A stretch of 64,000 bases of DNA from Iris pallida (lineage: Eukaryota; Streptophyta; Magnoliopsida; Asparagales; Iridaceae). The notes under the pieces are model-generated. The model searched no databases. It saw only the letters and a program-made list of their open reading frames with translations, and had not been told where the DNA came from. Position numbers and translations under genes: made by a program. Shown here in pieces: positions 23,199-36,345 of this stretch (within the stretch, counting starts at the first letter, position 1; every line of letters begins with the position of its first letter). The stretch lies in assembly GCA_029216955.1 (NCBI GenBank), contig JANAVB010044017.1, forward strand, positions 1,147,385-1,211,384. The letters run 5' to 3'.

Positions 23199-23910
23199 TG
23201 CGACACATTTGAGAACGATACTATAGACCCTATGGAAAAATCAGCTCTATGCCAAGTTGAGTAAATGTGAATTTTGGATGAGTACATATCATTTTTAGGG
23301 CACATTATCTCGGTGGAAGGTGTGTCCGTTGACCCAAAAAATTGAAGCTATAATGAATTAGAAGCAACCCATATCGGCGAGCAAGATGCAAAGTTTCCTC
23401 GGCTTTGCAGGCTACTACAGGAAATGGCATTGCCTTTGACTCGGCTAACCCAGAAGGGTGTAGCATTTGATTAGATTGATGAGTACGATACTGGGTTTTA
23501 AGACCTGAAACAATGTCTCATGTCAGCTCCAACCTTTGTACTTCTAGACGGCGTCGAGGGATTTCAGATATACAGTGATACATCCGGATTGGTTTTAGGA
23601 TGTGTATTGACTCAGAGAGGGAAGGTGATATCTTATGCCTCAAGACAACTTAAGCCACATGAGAAAAGTTATCTATTGCACGATTTGGAATTGACAGCGA
23701 CAGTGTTTGCATTAAAATTATGGCGACATTATTTGTACGGAATAACTTACAAGATCTTCATCGATCATAAGAGCCCGAAGGACATATTCACTCAAAAGGA
23801 TTTTAATTTATGACAAAGACATTGGTTGGAACTCATAGAAGATTACGACTTGACGATCACGTACACCCAGGAAAAGACAATGTGGTGGCGGATGTGTTAA
23901 GTCAAAACTT
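23199..23910 (+). pseudogene. chromovirus RT end and RNase H
   Basis: Directly after the copia LTR the plus strand reads HLRTILQTLWKNQLYAKLSK then CEFWMSTYHF, GHIISVEGVSVDPKKIEAIM and SFLGFAGYYRKW (RT thumb/connection), then [60 protein letters not shown] and [20 protein letters not shown]. The RNase H residues D (IYSD), E (DLEL) and D (IFID) are kept. A stop follows FNL at 23811, then WLELIEDYDLTITYT and, after a frameshift near 23870, HPGKDNVVADVLSQ. The missing link to 16513 is about 80 residues. Confidence 0.92.
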
Positions 23911-24830
23911 CGTAGTCAATATTGACAAACGGATATTGGAAGAGTTAGAGAGGATGGGAATTAAGCTCAAAATTTGTGGCCAAAATGCACAATTGGCCCA
24001 ACTTCAACTTAAGCCGAGTTTGTTGGAAAGGATTAAGACTGCACAGAAGACGGATGACTTCTTGATAAAGATTGGCAGAATGATGGAAAAGGGTGAAGCG
24101 GATGAATTCACCAGGCACGAGGAGGGTTCGTTGCGACTACAAGAGAGACTATTTGTCCTGAAGGATGAAGAACTCTGGAAAAAAATCTTGACGGCGGCTC
24201 ATTATGCCAAGTATTTGTTGCACCCGTGAACTACAAAAATATATAAAGATTTGCGTACGACCTTTTGGTGGCACAAAATGAAAAGAGATGTGGCCCTCTT
24301 TGTCTTGCGGTGTTTAGCGTGTCAACGAGTCAAGGCAGAACATCAGATGCCTGGCGGGGAGATGTAGAACCTCATAATCCAAGAATGAAAATGGGATCAT
24401 ATCACAATAGATTTTATAGTTGGCTTGCCGAAGACACAGTGAGGGAATGATACCATTTGGGTCATCATTGATCGATTAACCAAGTCAAAATATTTCATCG
24501 CAATCAAAATCTCTTGGAGCGTCGATCGGTTAGTCCAGCTATACTTGGATGAGATTGTCCGATTACATAAGGTGCTAGCATCAATAGTATCCGATCGGGA
24601 TGGAAGATTCGTATCACAATTTTGGTGTAGCTTACACTCAGTGGTGGGAACACAATTAAAATTCACTTCTGCGTACCATCCGCAAACTGATGGCCAGACT
24701 GAGATGGTAAACCAGATTCTTAAGGACATGCTACGGCTTTGTCAAAAAGATCTAAAAACTAGTTAGTACACTCACTTGCCGTGAGCAGAGTTTTACTACA
24801 ATAACAGTTACCAATCGAGCATACAGATGG
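23911..24830 (+). pseudogene. chromovirus integrase zinc finger and DD35E core
   Basis: After a spacer (LEERMGIK-type helix, 23935-24110) the plus strand shows the H2C2 region ending FVLRCLACQRVKAEHQMPGG, then WDHITIDFIVGLPKTQ (first Asp, 24410-24412), WVIIDRLTKSKYFIAIKISW, SIVSDRDGRFVSQFWCSLHS (second Asp, 24593-24595) and SAYHPQTDGQTEMVNQILKD (Glu, 24701-24703). The spacing of Asp to Glu is 36 codons, that is DD35E. Stops occur at 24226 (TGA), 24365 (TAG) and 24447 (TGA), and several frame changes exist, but the catalytic triad survives. Integrase joins element DNA to the chromosome. Confidence 0.92.
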
Positions 24831-25452
24831 CACCGTACGACACATTATACAGAGGAAAATGTTTGTCTTCGATTTATTGGGATGAAGTCGGTGAATGGCA
24901 AGTGCGTGGTCTAGAAATGGTGGAGCAGGCCGTTGAGAAGGTCCGCATGATTTGGAAGAACTTACTTGTAGCACAAAGTCGACAAAAAAGCTACACGAAT
25001 ACTCATCGACGATCGTTGGAATTCATGGTGGGCGACCATATATTTTTGAAAGTATCACCGATGCGGGAGGTTATGCGATTCGGTGCGAAGGAAAAGCTAA
25101 GTCTGAGATTTGTTGGCCCATTTGAAATCCTTAAGCGAGTCGTCCCAGTTTCCTATCAGATCGTGTTACCCCCGGCATTGGTTGAAGTGCATGATATCTT
25201 CCATGTTTCCTAACCACGAAAGTATGTGCATGATCCAAGTTATGTGGTAGAATTTGGTCGGTTAGGACTGCAAGCTAAATTGTCTTATGTAGAGGAGCCC
25301 TTGCAAATTCTGGATAGGAAGGACAAAGTGTTGCAGAACTGAGTTGTTCCTTTGGTTCGAATGCTTTGGCAAAATTATTCCGTCGAAGAGTCGACTTGGG
25401 AACTTGAAGCGGATATGAAAGAAATGTTTCCTTCGTTATTCGATTTAGGTGG
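24827..25452 (+). pseudogene. integrase C-terminus with chromodomain-like tail
   Basis: From 24827: MAPYDTLYRGKCLSSIYWDE, then KSYTNTHRRSLEFMVGDHIF, LKVSPMREVMRFGAKEKLSL, RFVGPFEILKRVVPVSYQIV and EVHDIFHVS with a stop at 25211. The frame resumes YVEEPLQILDRKDKVLQN, stop, VVPLVRMLWQNYSVEESTWE, ADMKEMFPSLFDLG. The GPY/F-like block (RFVGPFEIL) and the EEPLQILDRKDK...LW...STWE tail match the chromodomain-type tail of Tekay chromoviruses. Such tails are thought to guide integration to chromatin. The two stops could each be a single substitution. Confidence 0.88.
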
Positions 25453-25700
25453 GTTTGTATTTAAGTTTTGGAGACAAAACTTTTTGTTAGTGCATTAATA
25501 TGTAGTACCCTGATCCCGTTGTAGATCACGGATCGGGCTAGCTGTCGAATGGCCGAGTTGAATGAGATTGGGAAAACATTACTTGGGAAAACCTTTCCAG
25601 GATCGCGGGATAATGAATTGAGAACCTTTCCTCGTTATGGATTGGACTCTTTAGAAATGATGCCCAAGATACAGTAGCTCGTATCTTAGGAGAAGAATGC

Positions 25701-25708
25701 TATATAAG
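25701..25708 (+). promoter_or_regulatory. LTR TATA box
   Basis: GCTATATAAGAG, the strongest TATA-like motif in the first part of the 3' LTR. Confidence 0.65.
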
Positions 25709-27379
25709 AGTTGCTTGCCCCAAAACCGTAGCCATACTGGTTTTCGATGTCGCTTTTGGTGTTGGTTTGTGTGCATTTTCGTGATTGTTTTCGATGAATA
25801 TTTTTATGGATTTACTTTTACTGTATGTGCGTTCATATTGAATCCATGAGAGAAAGATAAAGAAGTATACTGATCCGATGTTGGTGCTAATACAGGTACT
25901 AACATAGTGAACCGAGCTTGACGTTGCGTGGAAGTCCTCTTTCTCTCGGCAATTAACCAATAAGTGAGCGGCTTTGATCTTCGACGATCCTTAAACATCT
26001 TGCGTAACAAAGGGTGACTTATTATTGCGTTTTATACTTAATAAAAGATGCCTAGTAAGAGCCCAAAAAGATAATGAAAGATAAATTATCACATGGCTAG
26101 GTTATATTGCAAATTAAAATGATGCCTTGTGTGTTGTAATATGAATTGTCTAACAGGTGATGCAAAGACCTAAGTATTGGGTGGTAAGTATATCGAACTT
26201 CGGTTCAAAATAAGGGTAACACAGAATGAATAGTCCCTTGGTTGGATGTAACCACCATTTTTTAAAATAAGAATATTTTGGTAATTATGTGATTTTTTTA
26301 TTTTTGGATTCATTTATAATATTTTAATTGGTGTTGTGCTAGCAGTCGGTTTAACCTTAGCTAACCATGATTAGAGACTAACCATGACATTAGAAACCTA
26401 ATTACCAAGTTAGATTTGAATTTTAAGTTTTTAGTCCTAATTAGGAAACTTCTTGAATTGATTTTTAGGGTTTTAAGTTATTTGACTTTTTGGGCTTTTT
26501 GCTAAAAGTGTCACTCCCACTTTTCTAGATTAGGGGTATTTTAGTCTTTGTGTGCTAATTTGAATTTTATTATTATATTATTAAATTGATTGTTTTGTAG
26601 CTTTGATTGATGTCTTTGGTAGTAGAAGGTGGTATAACCTTAGTCAACCTTGATTAGAAGCCTAATAATGTAATTAGAAACTTAATTGGCTTTTTAGATT
26701 TTTAATTTATAGCTACTGTCCATTTTAGGAAGCTTGTAATTTATTTTTAAGTCATTTTTTATAAAGCCTTTTTGTCAATGGCCCTTTAAAGCAATTAGAG
26801 GAGTGCTGGCCCATGACCAAACCCTAAACCTAACCCTAATACCCCTTTGGCCGTTCACAGCAGTAGCCTCCCCTTTTTTTATTGTGTGTTAACTTGTAGC
26901 CGTCACAAGTTTCCAAACCCTAGTTTTCCCTTCTCTTCCAAAGGCTCCATTTTTTCGTTTCTCACCCAAATCCTTCCAAACGAAGTGGGTTGTGACCGTT
27001 GAGAGGAGAGGAACCTGCTGGAGACTTGTTAGCAAGGGATCGGAGGTGTTTGATCGGAGGAAGTCGGCATCGATGTGTTTGGAGGCTTGTTTCATTGAGT
27101 TTTGACACTCAATAGGTAAATCTCTCTAAACACTTGTTATTTCTGATTTTTCTTCGTAGATGCATCCATATAGGCACCCCCGACTTGTGCATGAAGTTTG
27201 GTAGGTTTTTTTATTTCATTTGATGTCCGTATCGGACACGTGTCGGTCCTATGGAACACGTGTTCGACGAAATGCCACTTAGAACTGAAAGTTGGTATTT
27301 TTTTGATTATGTTTTCACAAATTTATTGTTGTTATGATTTGAAATAACTTTCGTGAAGACGGATCATGATTCGACATGA

Positions 27380-27860
27380 TTTCAGTTTCTGAATCGGACA
27401 CGGACACGCGTGCACGGCCCCGTTCATGCCCTGCTGTCCGAGCGTCGTAACTCGACGCATAGGACTCCGTTTCACGTAAAATTTTATGGACGCGTGGGGG
27501 CAACCTATGCCCATGTGCTCCTAAAATTTCACACCATTTTGTGAAGCGTCGCGAAGAAATCCAACGTACACGGTTCAGCCAGCACTGTGCACGGGGCTGA
27601 AAATTGTCGCTGACACGGCCTTCGTACGCGAACACGACGCGATGAGGACTCGTTCCAGGAGCATGAAAATGAAGCCCTGGACCTAATCTACCCAGGGACT
27701 TAACCACGTGGCACGACGTGGCTCGTGTCGCGAGCTACGGACGACGACACGGGCCTACGAAGCCGCGCGCGCACGCGCGTACGTGCCGTGCGATATGCAC
27801 TGATCTGACACGATACGGACACGGGTTCGACCCCGTGAGTACCCGAACATGTCATACACG
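27380..27860. other. G+C-rich, CpG-dense stretch inside the solo LTR
   Basis: Dense CG dinucleotides and recurring GACACG / ACACGTG words, for example GCGCGCGCACGCGCG near 27763. Open frames on both strands lack a recognisable product. It is the R-U5-like G+C-rich zone that the other large LTRs here also have. Confidence 0.6.
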
Positions 27861-28132
27861 TATACACCCTCGTGTTTTCCAAGTTTCACGAGCTTTAATT
27901 GAGTATTTTGTGTTTCGGGCTTTGAGTTGGATTTTCGGGTATCGATTTATATATTTTTGAGTGGTTTTTGTTGAATTTTGATTTTCTGAGAAATTAACTC
28001 AGATTTCTGAGTTTATATGATGTTAGATGGATTCTGAGCTTTTGGTATTAATCTCCAATTTTACATTCAAAGGTTTCTACCATATGCTATATATATAGTC
28101 TCTATAAATTTGATGTCTCTATGTGTATATTT

Positions 28133-28713
<581 letters not shown>

Positions 28714-28767
28714 TTGTATATAGATCCATGGTTGTGTGTATATATATATATGTCTATGTATAGTTTC

Positions 28768-28773
<6 letters not shown>

Positions 28774-28813
<40 letters not shown>
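28774..28813. repeat. (TA)n array left of the MITE
   Basis: About 20 TA units that end directly at the MITE terminus. Confidence 0.95.
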
Positions 28814-28816
<3 letters not shown>

Positions 28817-29020
28817 GAGGGATATTGTACCAATCTTATTGCATCAATTATTGCACCAACCAATCTCAACCACACATGTATTTCAATCATGTGGTTATAA
28901 ATCATGCTGACATGGCAAAAACTTTATGAGATGATTTACAACCACATGATTGAAATAAATGTGTGGTTGAGATTGGTTGGTGCAATAGTTGATGTAACAA
29001 GTTTAGTGCAATATCCCTCC

Positions 29021-29022
<2 letters not shown>
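28814..29022. mobile_element. 209-bp fold-back MITE
   Basis: The ends are GGGGAGGGATATTGTAC and GTGCAATATCCCTCCCC. The two halves are near-perfect reverse complements over about 95 bp (for example CCAACCAATCTCAACCACAC versus GTGTGGTTGAGATTGGTTGG). It sits in a (TA)n array, so a TA target duplication is compatible with a Tc1/mariner-type MITE but cannot be proven there. Confidence 0.85.
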
Positions 29023-29101
<79 letters not shown>

Positions 29102-29123
29102 ATATATATATATATTTTTTTAT

Positions 29124-29176
<53 letters not shown>
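29023..29176. repeat. (TA)n followed by (TG)n
   Basis: (TA)n with T-rich breaks to about 29139, then about 19 TG units to 29176. Confidence 0.95.
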
Positions 29177-32100
29177 TATACTTATATATATAGTTGAGAG
29201 TTTTTGTTTATTCTCAGATTTGTGCCAATCACAGCAGCACCCTCATAACATGACAGCCCACCCACGCACACACTTTCTTTTCCCTTTCCTTTGAAGCCTA
29301 TGTTTATGAGTGTATATATATATATATATGTACATACATATTGCATGTAATGTATGAATAGTGTATATATGGTTGTGTTGTGATTGCTTTGAGATATAGT
29401 CTAAGGGTTCATGAGTCAATTTAGGATTGACCCAATGAGCTAACTTGGCTGAGTTGACTAGCAAGTTGACCAAGTTGACAAAAGTCAACTTTGAGTCAAA
29501 CTTGATCCAAATCGACTCAAACGGACTTAGAATGACTAGATAACTTGAGTTTAACCTAAAATTTGGTAGATGGACTAGTTGACTTATAGTTGACCGGGTT
29601 TGACCAGAGTTGACCAAGGGTTGACTTTGACCTAGAAGGACCTGGAATCATTTAGAATGCATTGCAGACTTCATCTTTTTCATATTAGACACTTTGTAAC
29701 CTATGGTTGTTCTAAATAGGACTCAGACACTCCAATTCGGATTCTTATTCTCATCAGACAGTCGAAATATTAGACGAGTACATTCTTTGACCATTTTATA
29801 CTTGTTAGGAATTATATTCTTGTCATAGTTTAATTTACTTGATGTTGACACAACATTATCACGGATTAGTACTATATGGATCTTTACATGAGATGTTATC
29901 CCCCTCGGGTGTATCGAATACATCATGTCATGTGCTTTTCATGAACATCATGTATTTTGTGGACTCTTATTATTTATGTATACTCATGTGCTCTCATGTA
30001 CTCTCATGAGCTTCATGTATAAAGTATCATGTACAATAACATAACCTGTCTATATGCTTGTGTATTGATTGGGGCTTGGGTGAGCAGAAATAGTCATGTG
30101 AACAATTCTAAAGTAGTGTAATCATGTACAAACTCTTTAGTATAGTCATGTACAAATTAAGCCGTTCACATGTCTATCTTGTACTCTAAATCACATAGTC
30201 ACTGATAGTTCCCTATTATCATATATAGATGGCTTCGTTTATCAGTTTCTCTATTTCTTTTCATGCTTATTTCTTACAGCATTTAATGTTAACTATCACA
30301 TGCTTTATATTTCCTGTCAAGATATGAACTGCGTGAGACTGCGTGAGATGTATTGTGCTCGTTCCCGTCCTTATTGGACTATTGAAAATAATACAGGTGA
30401 TGAGGAGGAGTTCTGCCGTACATATTATGGCACATGCTTAGATGACACCGGCGACTTGGACCCTCAGGAGGATCCAGCAGTCGCTGAGGACTTGCCCATT
30501 GTCTAGTTGGACTTCTAGACTAGTTTCTTGCTTAGATTTTTTTGTCTTGAGATATACTTTTAGTTATTGGATATTTTGTGTTGTTTGAAAACTCAGATGT
30601 TACTCTCTTTTGTGACACTTGTTGGAGATTACTCCTTTATCTTATCCATCCATTTACTCTCTTTATTCTATCTTAGATTTTGTGATTGAGTTGTACCTTT
30701 ATATTGGCCTCCTTTTGGAGCGTATATCATTGTACAGGTATGGTTATATTGTTAGATGTTGTATCCTAGGACAGTGTTCTACCGCCGATACTGCGGCGTA
30801 GGCTGGACGTACCCACTTCTCGTGCCCTTTCACTGGGTGCGGGTCGTGACAATGGATAAATGGATATGTAAGCCTACGGATCAAAGAAATTTGGCAAGAC
30901 AAAATAAGAACTACGACTTATGTTTGGGAGATGCTATTATCATGCATGTTATATTTCTTATTAGTTAAGTTGCATTACGTGCATGGTCATAGACAACTTT
31001 GCACAAGGTAGTTTCTCGAATGGTAATCTGTGGCCACGGACCCGGTTAGTCCTAGGGGGAATAAGGATTGATGTTGACGTACTGACATCAGTATACGAGA
31101 CCTTCAGCGGAAATAGCTACCAGTACTACAAGGGGCATCATTGTACCAGTAAGACGGTCCAAGATGGCGTGTCGCCAGTGACCTTCATAAAGATAGGTGT
31201 CATAGCTAACAATGCCATATGTAGGCAGAGTACGTGTTATTCATAAATATACAGGAATAGGTATCGACTGTGGGTAAGATTCACCAAATTGGTAAAAAAT
31301 ATGAATTGCTTATGTTTCTCTCATCAATATGCAATGCTTATGTTTCCTATCAAATACGAATTGTTAATGGACCCTAAGGTAAGATAGAAAGATCACAAAT
31401 CAATAGTGTACATTCACATAATTTACTACTATTGATTTATTGTGAGATTGGTTACGGCCGCTCACGAGTACATATGTAGTAATGTACTGACCCTCGTCTC
31501 CACAGGTGCTGGGAACCTAGTAGATAATCTTAGATGTTGAAGGCTTGATGTCCGACTCTTTAGAAGCTTTACACTTCCTTAAAGATTCTACTTGAAGAAG
31601 AAGAAATTTTGTTGAAGGTGGTTATCGCCGTATTTTTAATAAAGGAATATGATGTATGGAAGAAGTTGTATCTCATTTCAATATTTCTGCAAGTATGTAG
31701 CCAAGTTTGGTACTTTGTCTCAGCTATTTGAGAGCCTTATGTTTTCTTTGAAAAGTTACCAGTAAAGAGCTTATTTCAGATTCCAATCCGTGTTGTTCAA
31801 TTTCTCTATGAACTTGCTGCGAACTCTATTCAAAATGTCTCTTTTATAAAATATACATGAGCACGCCTTGTACAAGTGTAAATCCAGACTTAGCGTGGAC
31901 GAACGATTCGGCGTGAATCAAAATGAGGACGAACGATTCCTCGAATCGGGGTGTGACACCCAGGAAGCAGCAAGTTCTGAAGAAACTTCTGGAATGCTCA
32001 TTGTCACCTCCTGTACGACCTCGCCAAACTCCTTTGGACTATGAAGGTAGCGGCCACTCATCTCTCTCCGTCTCTTAATTTTTAAGTAAGTTGTCCAACA

Positions 32101-33120
32101 AGGTACGAAGAGAGTATTTATAGAGTTAGGTGGAAGCCCTAATCCTAATCCTGTCTGCCAACTGATTGTTAAAAAATAGGAACGAATAATGGAAATATAT
32201 TACTGAATTAAATTCAAATCCTACAAAAAATAGATTTGAATAATTGACAATTTTCTAAAATCGTTCAAATCTTTCAATCAGCCTACTTAACCACCAAAAT
32301 TGTCATGTGCGTAATAGTCTGTCAGCCCATGCCCCTACGCGCATAATTACCTAACAATACAGGCACACAGGCCTGCATCCACGTAGCAGAGCAAGCGCGC
32401 ATCCCTGCAGCGGTGCATATGTGTACATACCTAAATGCGCATAGCCACGCACAAGCCTCTACGCACACTTTCGTGTATGTACCCACGCATGCGTCGAGCC
32501 CGTGCGTCCAGCACATGCAACTCACGCATAAGACGAGCGCACGAGCGCAACAACAGCCTATAAAGTGCCATGCGCCGATGCTGACATGCTAAGTGCAAAG
32601 TGCACCAACAAAGTGCTACTTTGTGTCCTTGAGTCGGACCCCAAGTCTGAGTCGCTATGCCCCTTGGGGGCTTAGATCCTAAGAAAATAATTCAATGAGC
32701 ATGGCAGAAAGCATAAATGCTTCATTGAGGAGTTAATCCTCCTTTCTACTAGTAAAACACCCTCACATAGCACCTGTGTGCTCCACAACACCTAATGTGC
32801 ACATCTTAACACAAGCAAAGCAATATATTGAGGTACTCACTTTTTCGTGTGCACGATGTAGGACTGGCTTTCCAATCTTCAAACACAAAAATACCAATAA
32901 TCTTCTATATATCTCAATATATGGGTTGAGCGTTCCCACAGAGACTACCCATCATGAATTAGGATAGATGTCGTTATGACATGAATATTCCCGTATAGGT
33001 TCAATAACAGCATAATACATGAATGGACTAAGTCTTGAATTCTGCATCATAGCTGCAATTCTTTCCAATCACATAATAACAGCGACTGTGCTTCTAGCTG
33101 CACATTAGTCCTGTGTCATG

Positions 33121-33540
33121 GTACTACGCCGCTATGATATGGCCTAAAGCCGAGGCTATACCTCATGTGATGTCATACCACTATAGCATGAGGCCCAGTC
33201 TCTTTGTAGTGCCAAACTATCCAGCATGAAGCTTTTCACTTCCTTGCGGTATTACGTCATCGTGACATGGCTCATAAAGTGAGGCTTTACCCTTTATAAG
33301 TACCTCATGTGGTGTCACACCACTATAACATGAGGCTCAATCTCTTTGTAGTATTGTCTACCACTCTTCATTCTAAATATTAGACCCACTTGCCTATGTA
33401 CGGTGCTACGCCACTGTGACTTAGCCCGAAGCTGAGGCTTTACCCTGACTAGGTACCTTATGTGGTGTCACATCACAGTAGCATGGAGTACTATGCTCTT
33501 TTGTAGTATTGTACCACCCATGCTTCTTGTAAAGCATATC
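33121..33540. repeat. three diverged 130-150-bp tandem units
   Basis: GTACTACGCCGCTATGATAT, GTATTACGTCATCGTGACAT and GTGCTACGCCACTGTGACTT start at 33121, 33249 and 33403. Each unit also has CTCATGTGGTGTCACACCAC-like and TCTTTGTAGTATTG-like parts. They lie between the pol end and the LTR-like part. Confidence 0.82.
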
Positions 33541-33796
33541 GGACATTCCAAATATCTGAGAACTCATTAAGGCTTCCAATATATCCTCCCACATGACTTT
33601 ATTCTATACAAAGAAAAAATAGTAGACAACAGTATTTCTTGGTCCGTAACCCTTTAATGTCCCAAAGGACTACCTATTGTTCATGATATTCTTCCAGTAA
33701 ATGGTCTTTCCTTGAAGAAAAAGCTAGATGCCAAGTAGATTTTTTTTTGAAATAATAGCATGAAACTTTATTATAGAATTACAAAGACAACATATC

Positions 33797-33876
33797 AGAA
33801 TGTCTTCAAGCCCATTTTATTTGTTGTGTCTTCGACTAATTGGTGCTTCAAACCTTTGGTAAACAGATCTGCCAAA
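33797..33876 (-). pseudogene. copia RNase H C-terminus
   Basis: The minus strand reads KNLADLFTKGLKHQLVEDTT then NKMGLKTF and a stop. The NLADLFTKGL motif marks the C-terminal end of copia RNase H, as NLANPFPKSLP does in the element at 17096. Upstream (33900-34000) similarity fades and I cannot follow the frame. It fixes the minus orientation of this remnant. Confidence 0.75.
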
Positions 33877-33900
33877 TTCTTCTAGTTCAGAACATCAACC

Positions 33901-34388
33901 ACGGCTATCAAGCCCCAGTTACAAAAGTTACGGCACTAGTATGTGACATGGCCATCTAGTACATACTCAAGGGTCAATCCAATCTATGGAATCCTCAAGT
34001 AATGCACGTAAGCTGAATAAGATATGGTATAAAATGGTAAGTCAACTATATCTCACTCAACAAATAATAATCTCAAGTAGTAACCAAATACATTATTGTT
34101 GATCAAACAATAAGACACTGATGGCACTTGAATATAAATACAAGAATAGACAATTTGTATAAAGTTGGCCAAACCTTAATACAATCATCTAACAAGCTCA
34201 TAACAAAATATAAAGTTTATAAAATTAGGCAATACGACTGAAGATGACACCATAAAATATAAAAGATGAAAGAACGATAAAAGTACCACTAGTGCTACAT
34301 GAATCCTGTAGATGCAATCGTCCCCCAATCTACCCTTCTATTCTAGCAGTGCCAGCAAATACTTGGAGAGATCACTAGGTTCTCAGGG
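33901..34388. other. non-coding, unassigned
   Basis: AT-rich, no ORF or repeat recognised. It was continuous with 43576-43988 before the LARD insertion. Confidence 0.6.
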
Positions 34389-35007
34389 GTCTATGTAAAC
34401 CCCCTAAATTTCTACTATGATTTTTTTTTATAAATTTGGTATTAATTTTTTACTTTGTATTTGTACGTCGCATAGTCTTATTGTACGTCGCGTACGAATT
34501 TGTTATATTGAACGTCGCGTATGAGCTCGTATTTTCGTATGTCTTGTCGAGTGCGAATATATGCGAGGTACATATTTTTGTAAAAATATTTTTATTTAGA
34601 AGCATGGTTTTTCAAATAATAAATAATAAATATTTTTAATTGCGTAAAGTTGTAAAAATGCGTCATATTGCAATTTCTAAATCTTTATTTTACATCATAA
34701 AAGGTTATATAAATAGTAATTTTGAAAATGAGATTTTATGCAAATATTCCTTGCATACGAGGTACATAAATTTAAATTTATATATATAATTCTATTTTTG
34801 AAATTTATTTAATATTAATATTTTATTATTCAAAAAAGTATTTTAAAATATTATTTTGGTTTAAATTTAATTAATTATAATAATTATCTTGGAAAAGATT
34901 TTATTTTATACGATTGGATATGATCGAGTTACTTTAAACTAAACAAGGGGATATCTAATGGGAAATTTAAGCATTTCCAGTCCTTATCTAACTGGGTCCT
35001 CCGCCTC

Positions 35008-35017
35008 CTATATAAGG
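35008..35017 (+). promoter_or_regulatory. LARD 5' LTR TATA box
   Basis: CTATATAAGG, conserved at 41301-41310 in the other LTR, followed at similar distance by the same leader (CAAATTCTCCACAACCAAC). Confidence 0.75.
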
Positions 35018-36014
35018 AGGGCCCATATTCTCCTGTCTCCATAATTTACTATCAAATTCTCCACAACCAACGGTACATCGTGTCCGTGTCCACGCCTTCT
35101 CATCTACTACATCCTTGTAGTACAAGTACAATTTACTTCAGTGTCTGACAAACCAGGACACAGCCACCACATCGCCCATGACCACCATAACCAACATGCC
35201 TTTCTGACTCCGGCCCACAACAACACAACCACCGCTCGCCCCGAACTGCCGATATCCACCCTACCATACCGGCCAAATCCCCAACAACCACCATAACCAC
35301 CGCCACCATCTCCTCCTCGACCCAACTATCTCGGCTGCAGCCGCCACCACCAAAAATCCAGAAATTGGAAGGAGAAGAAAAACCCTAACCCTAACTCACC
35401 TCTGTGCTGTCGTGTCGGAGCTCTGCCTTCAGATCCGCGGCCAACCCTCCCTCCATGAGGCCACCGTACGGCCTGTCCCACGCTCTCCCCGGATCCAGCC
35501 GCTACCCGCAGCGCCCCGTCGTACCGCCGTCGCTGGCCGAGATCCCCACGGTGACCCCCGATCTCTCTTTCCCCCTCTCGCGAACTCTCCCCCTCTCGTT
35601 TCCTCTTCCCCTCTCTCTCTCCTTCCTTCTTAGTCGAATGAAGGAGACAGCAGAGCTGTCTTTTCTAATATAGTTATTAATATTCTTATACTTATTATTA
35701 CTATTATTATTATTATTAATATTATTATTATTTTATTTGTTATTATTAGATATATTGAAGTCTCTGTTGTTACATTTCAAATATATAAAGTAAATATTTA
35801 CCTAAAAACTTGTTGACCCATAAATGTAGCTTCCCAAATTATAAATAAATTCTAGTATTATTTTTTTCAAGTACTTATCTAGGTAATAAAATATAGTTTT
35901 TCTTCCAATAAATTTATATTTTTACGAACTTAGAACTTAGGTTAAAAATGATTTTTCTCGTTTTCTTCAAGTATTTATCTAGATGTATAATAAAAATGTA
36001 GTTTCCTAAAAATT

Positions 36015-36018
<4 letters not shown>

Positions 36019-36075
<57 letters not shown>
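36019..36075. repeat. (TA)n microsatellite
   Basis: About 28 TA units; the partner LTR has a shorter interrupted array at 42282-42337. Confidence 0.95.
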
Positions 36076-36077
<2 letters not shown>

Positions 36078-36345
36078 ATCAGAACACTAGATTTTATTGA
36101 TATTCAAAGTGAGTCCCAACTCAGGTTACAAGATTCATTACATTTCATATAGATTACTGCTGATCATCTGGAATGGGAGCATGTGTGCATCGACTTATAG
36201 CCTTCTTGATTTGCCTTTTAACTTTAAATCTAAGTTGCTATTCATCATAAGCATAGCCTTCATACCCCCACTTATTCCTATTTTTCCATAAGACCCAACA
36301 AATAGCTCCAGCAATGATTTGTTTCTTCATACCTCTACTTATTCC
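36076..36345 (-). mobile_element. LINE-like 3' fragment
   Basis: Present only in the 5' LTR. The minus strand from about 36320 reads KKQIIAGAICWVLWKNRNKW then GYEGYAYDE and a stop. The ICW-(V/I)-LWK-RN motif is a hallmark of the C-terminal region of plant LINE reverse transcriptases. An untranslated tail with AATAAAA near 36095 follows, ending at the (TA)n. A 5'-truncated LINE insertion is the likely origin; no clean target duplication is seen. Confidence 0.55.

Larger units (their letters stand above)
31960..33900 (-). mobile_element. degraded copia 3' end with LTR-like sequence
   Basis: The minus strand carries the last codons of a copia pol (33876-33797) followed by ~1.9 kb of non-coding sequence with tandem repeats and LTR-like signals, including a TATA-like CTATAAATACTC on the minus strand near 32125. 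The segment 31966-31998 (AGCAAGTTCTGAAGAAACTTC) recurs at 45782-45815, inside another LTR-like piece. It abuts the Tekay 3' LTR at 31959/31960. LTR borders are not resolved. Confidence 0.5.

Noticed and set aside
24397..24729. 110-codon minus-strand ORF
   Set aside because: Antisense shadow of the chromovirus integrase core, which carries the DD35E motif on the plus strand.
27315..27707. 130-codon minus-strand ORF
   Set aside because: Arises from the G+C-rich zone of the solo LTR where stops are rare; overlapping frames on both strands are equally open.
30300..30506. Acidic 68-codon ORF
   Set aside because: Inside the solo LTR; no homologous frame recognised at the related LTR end near 62419.
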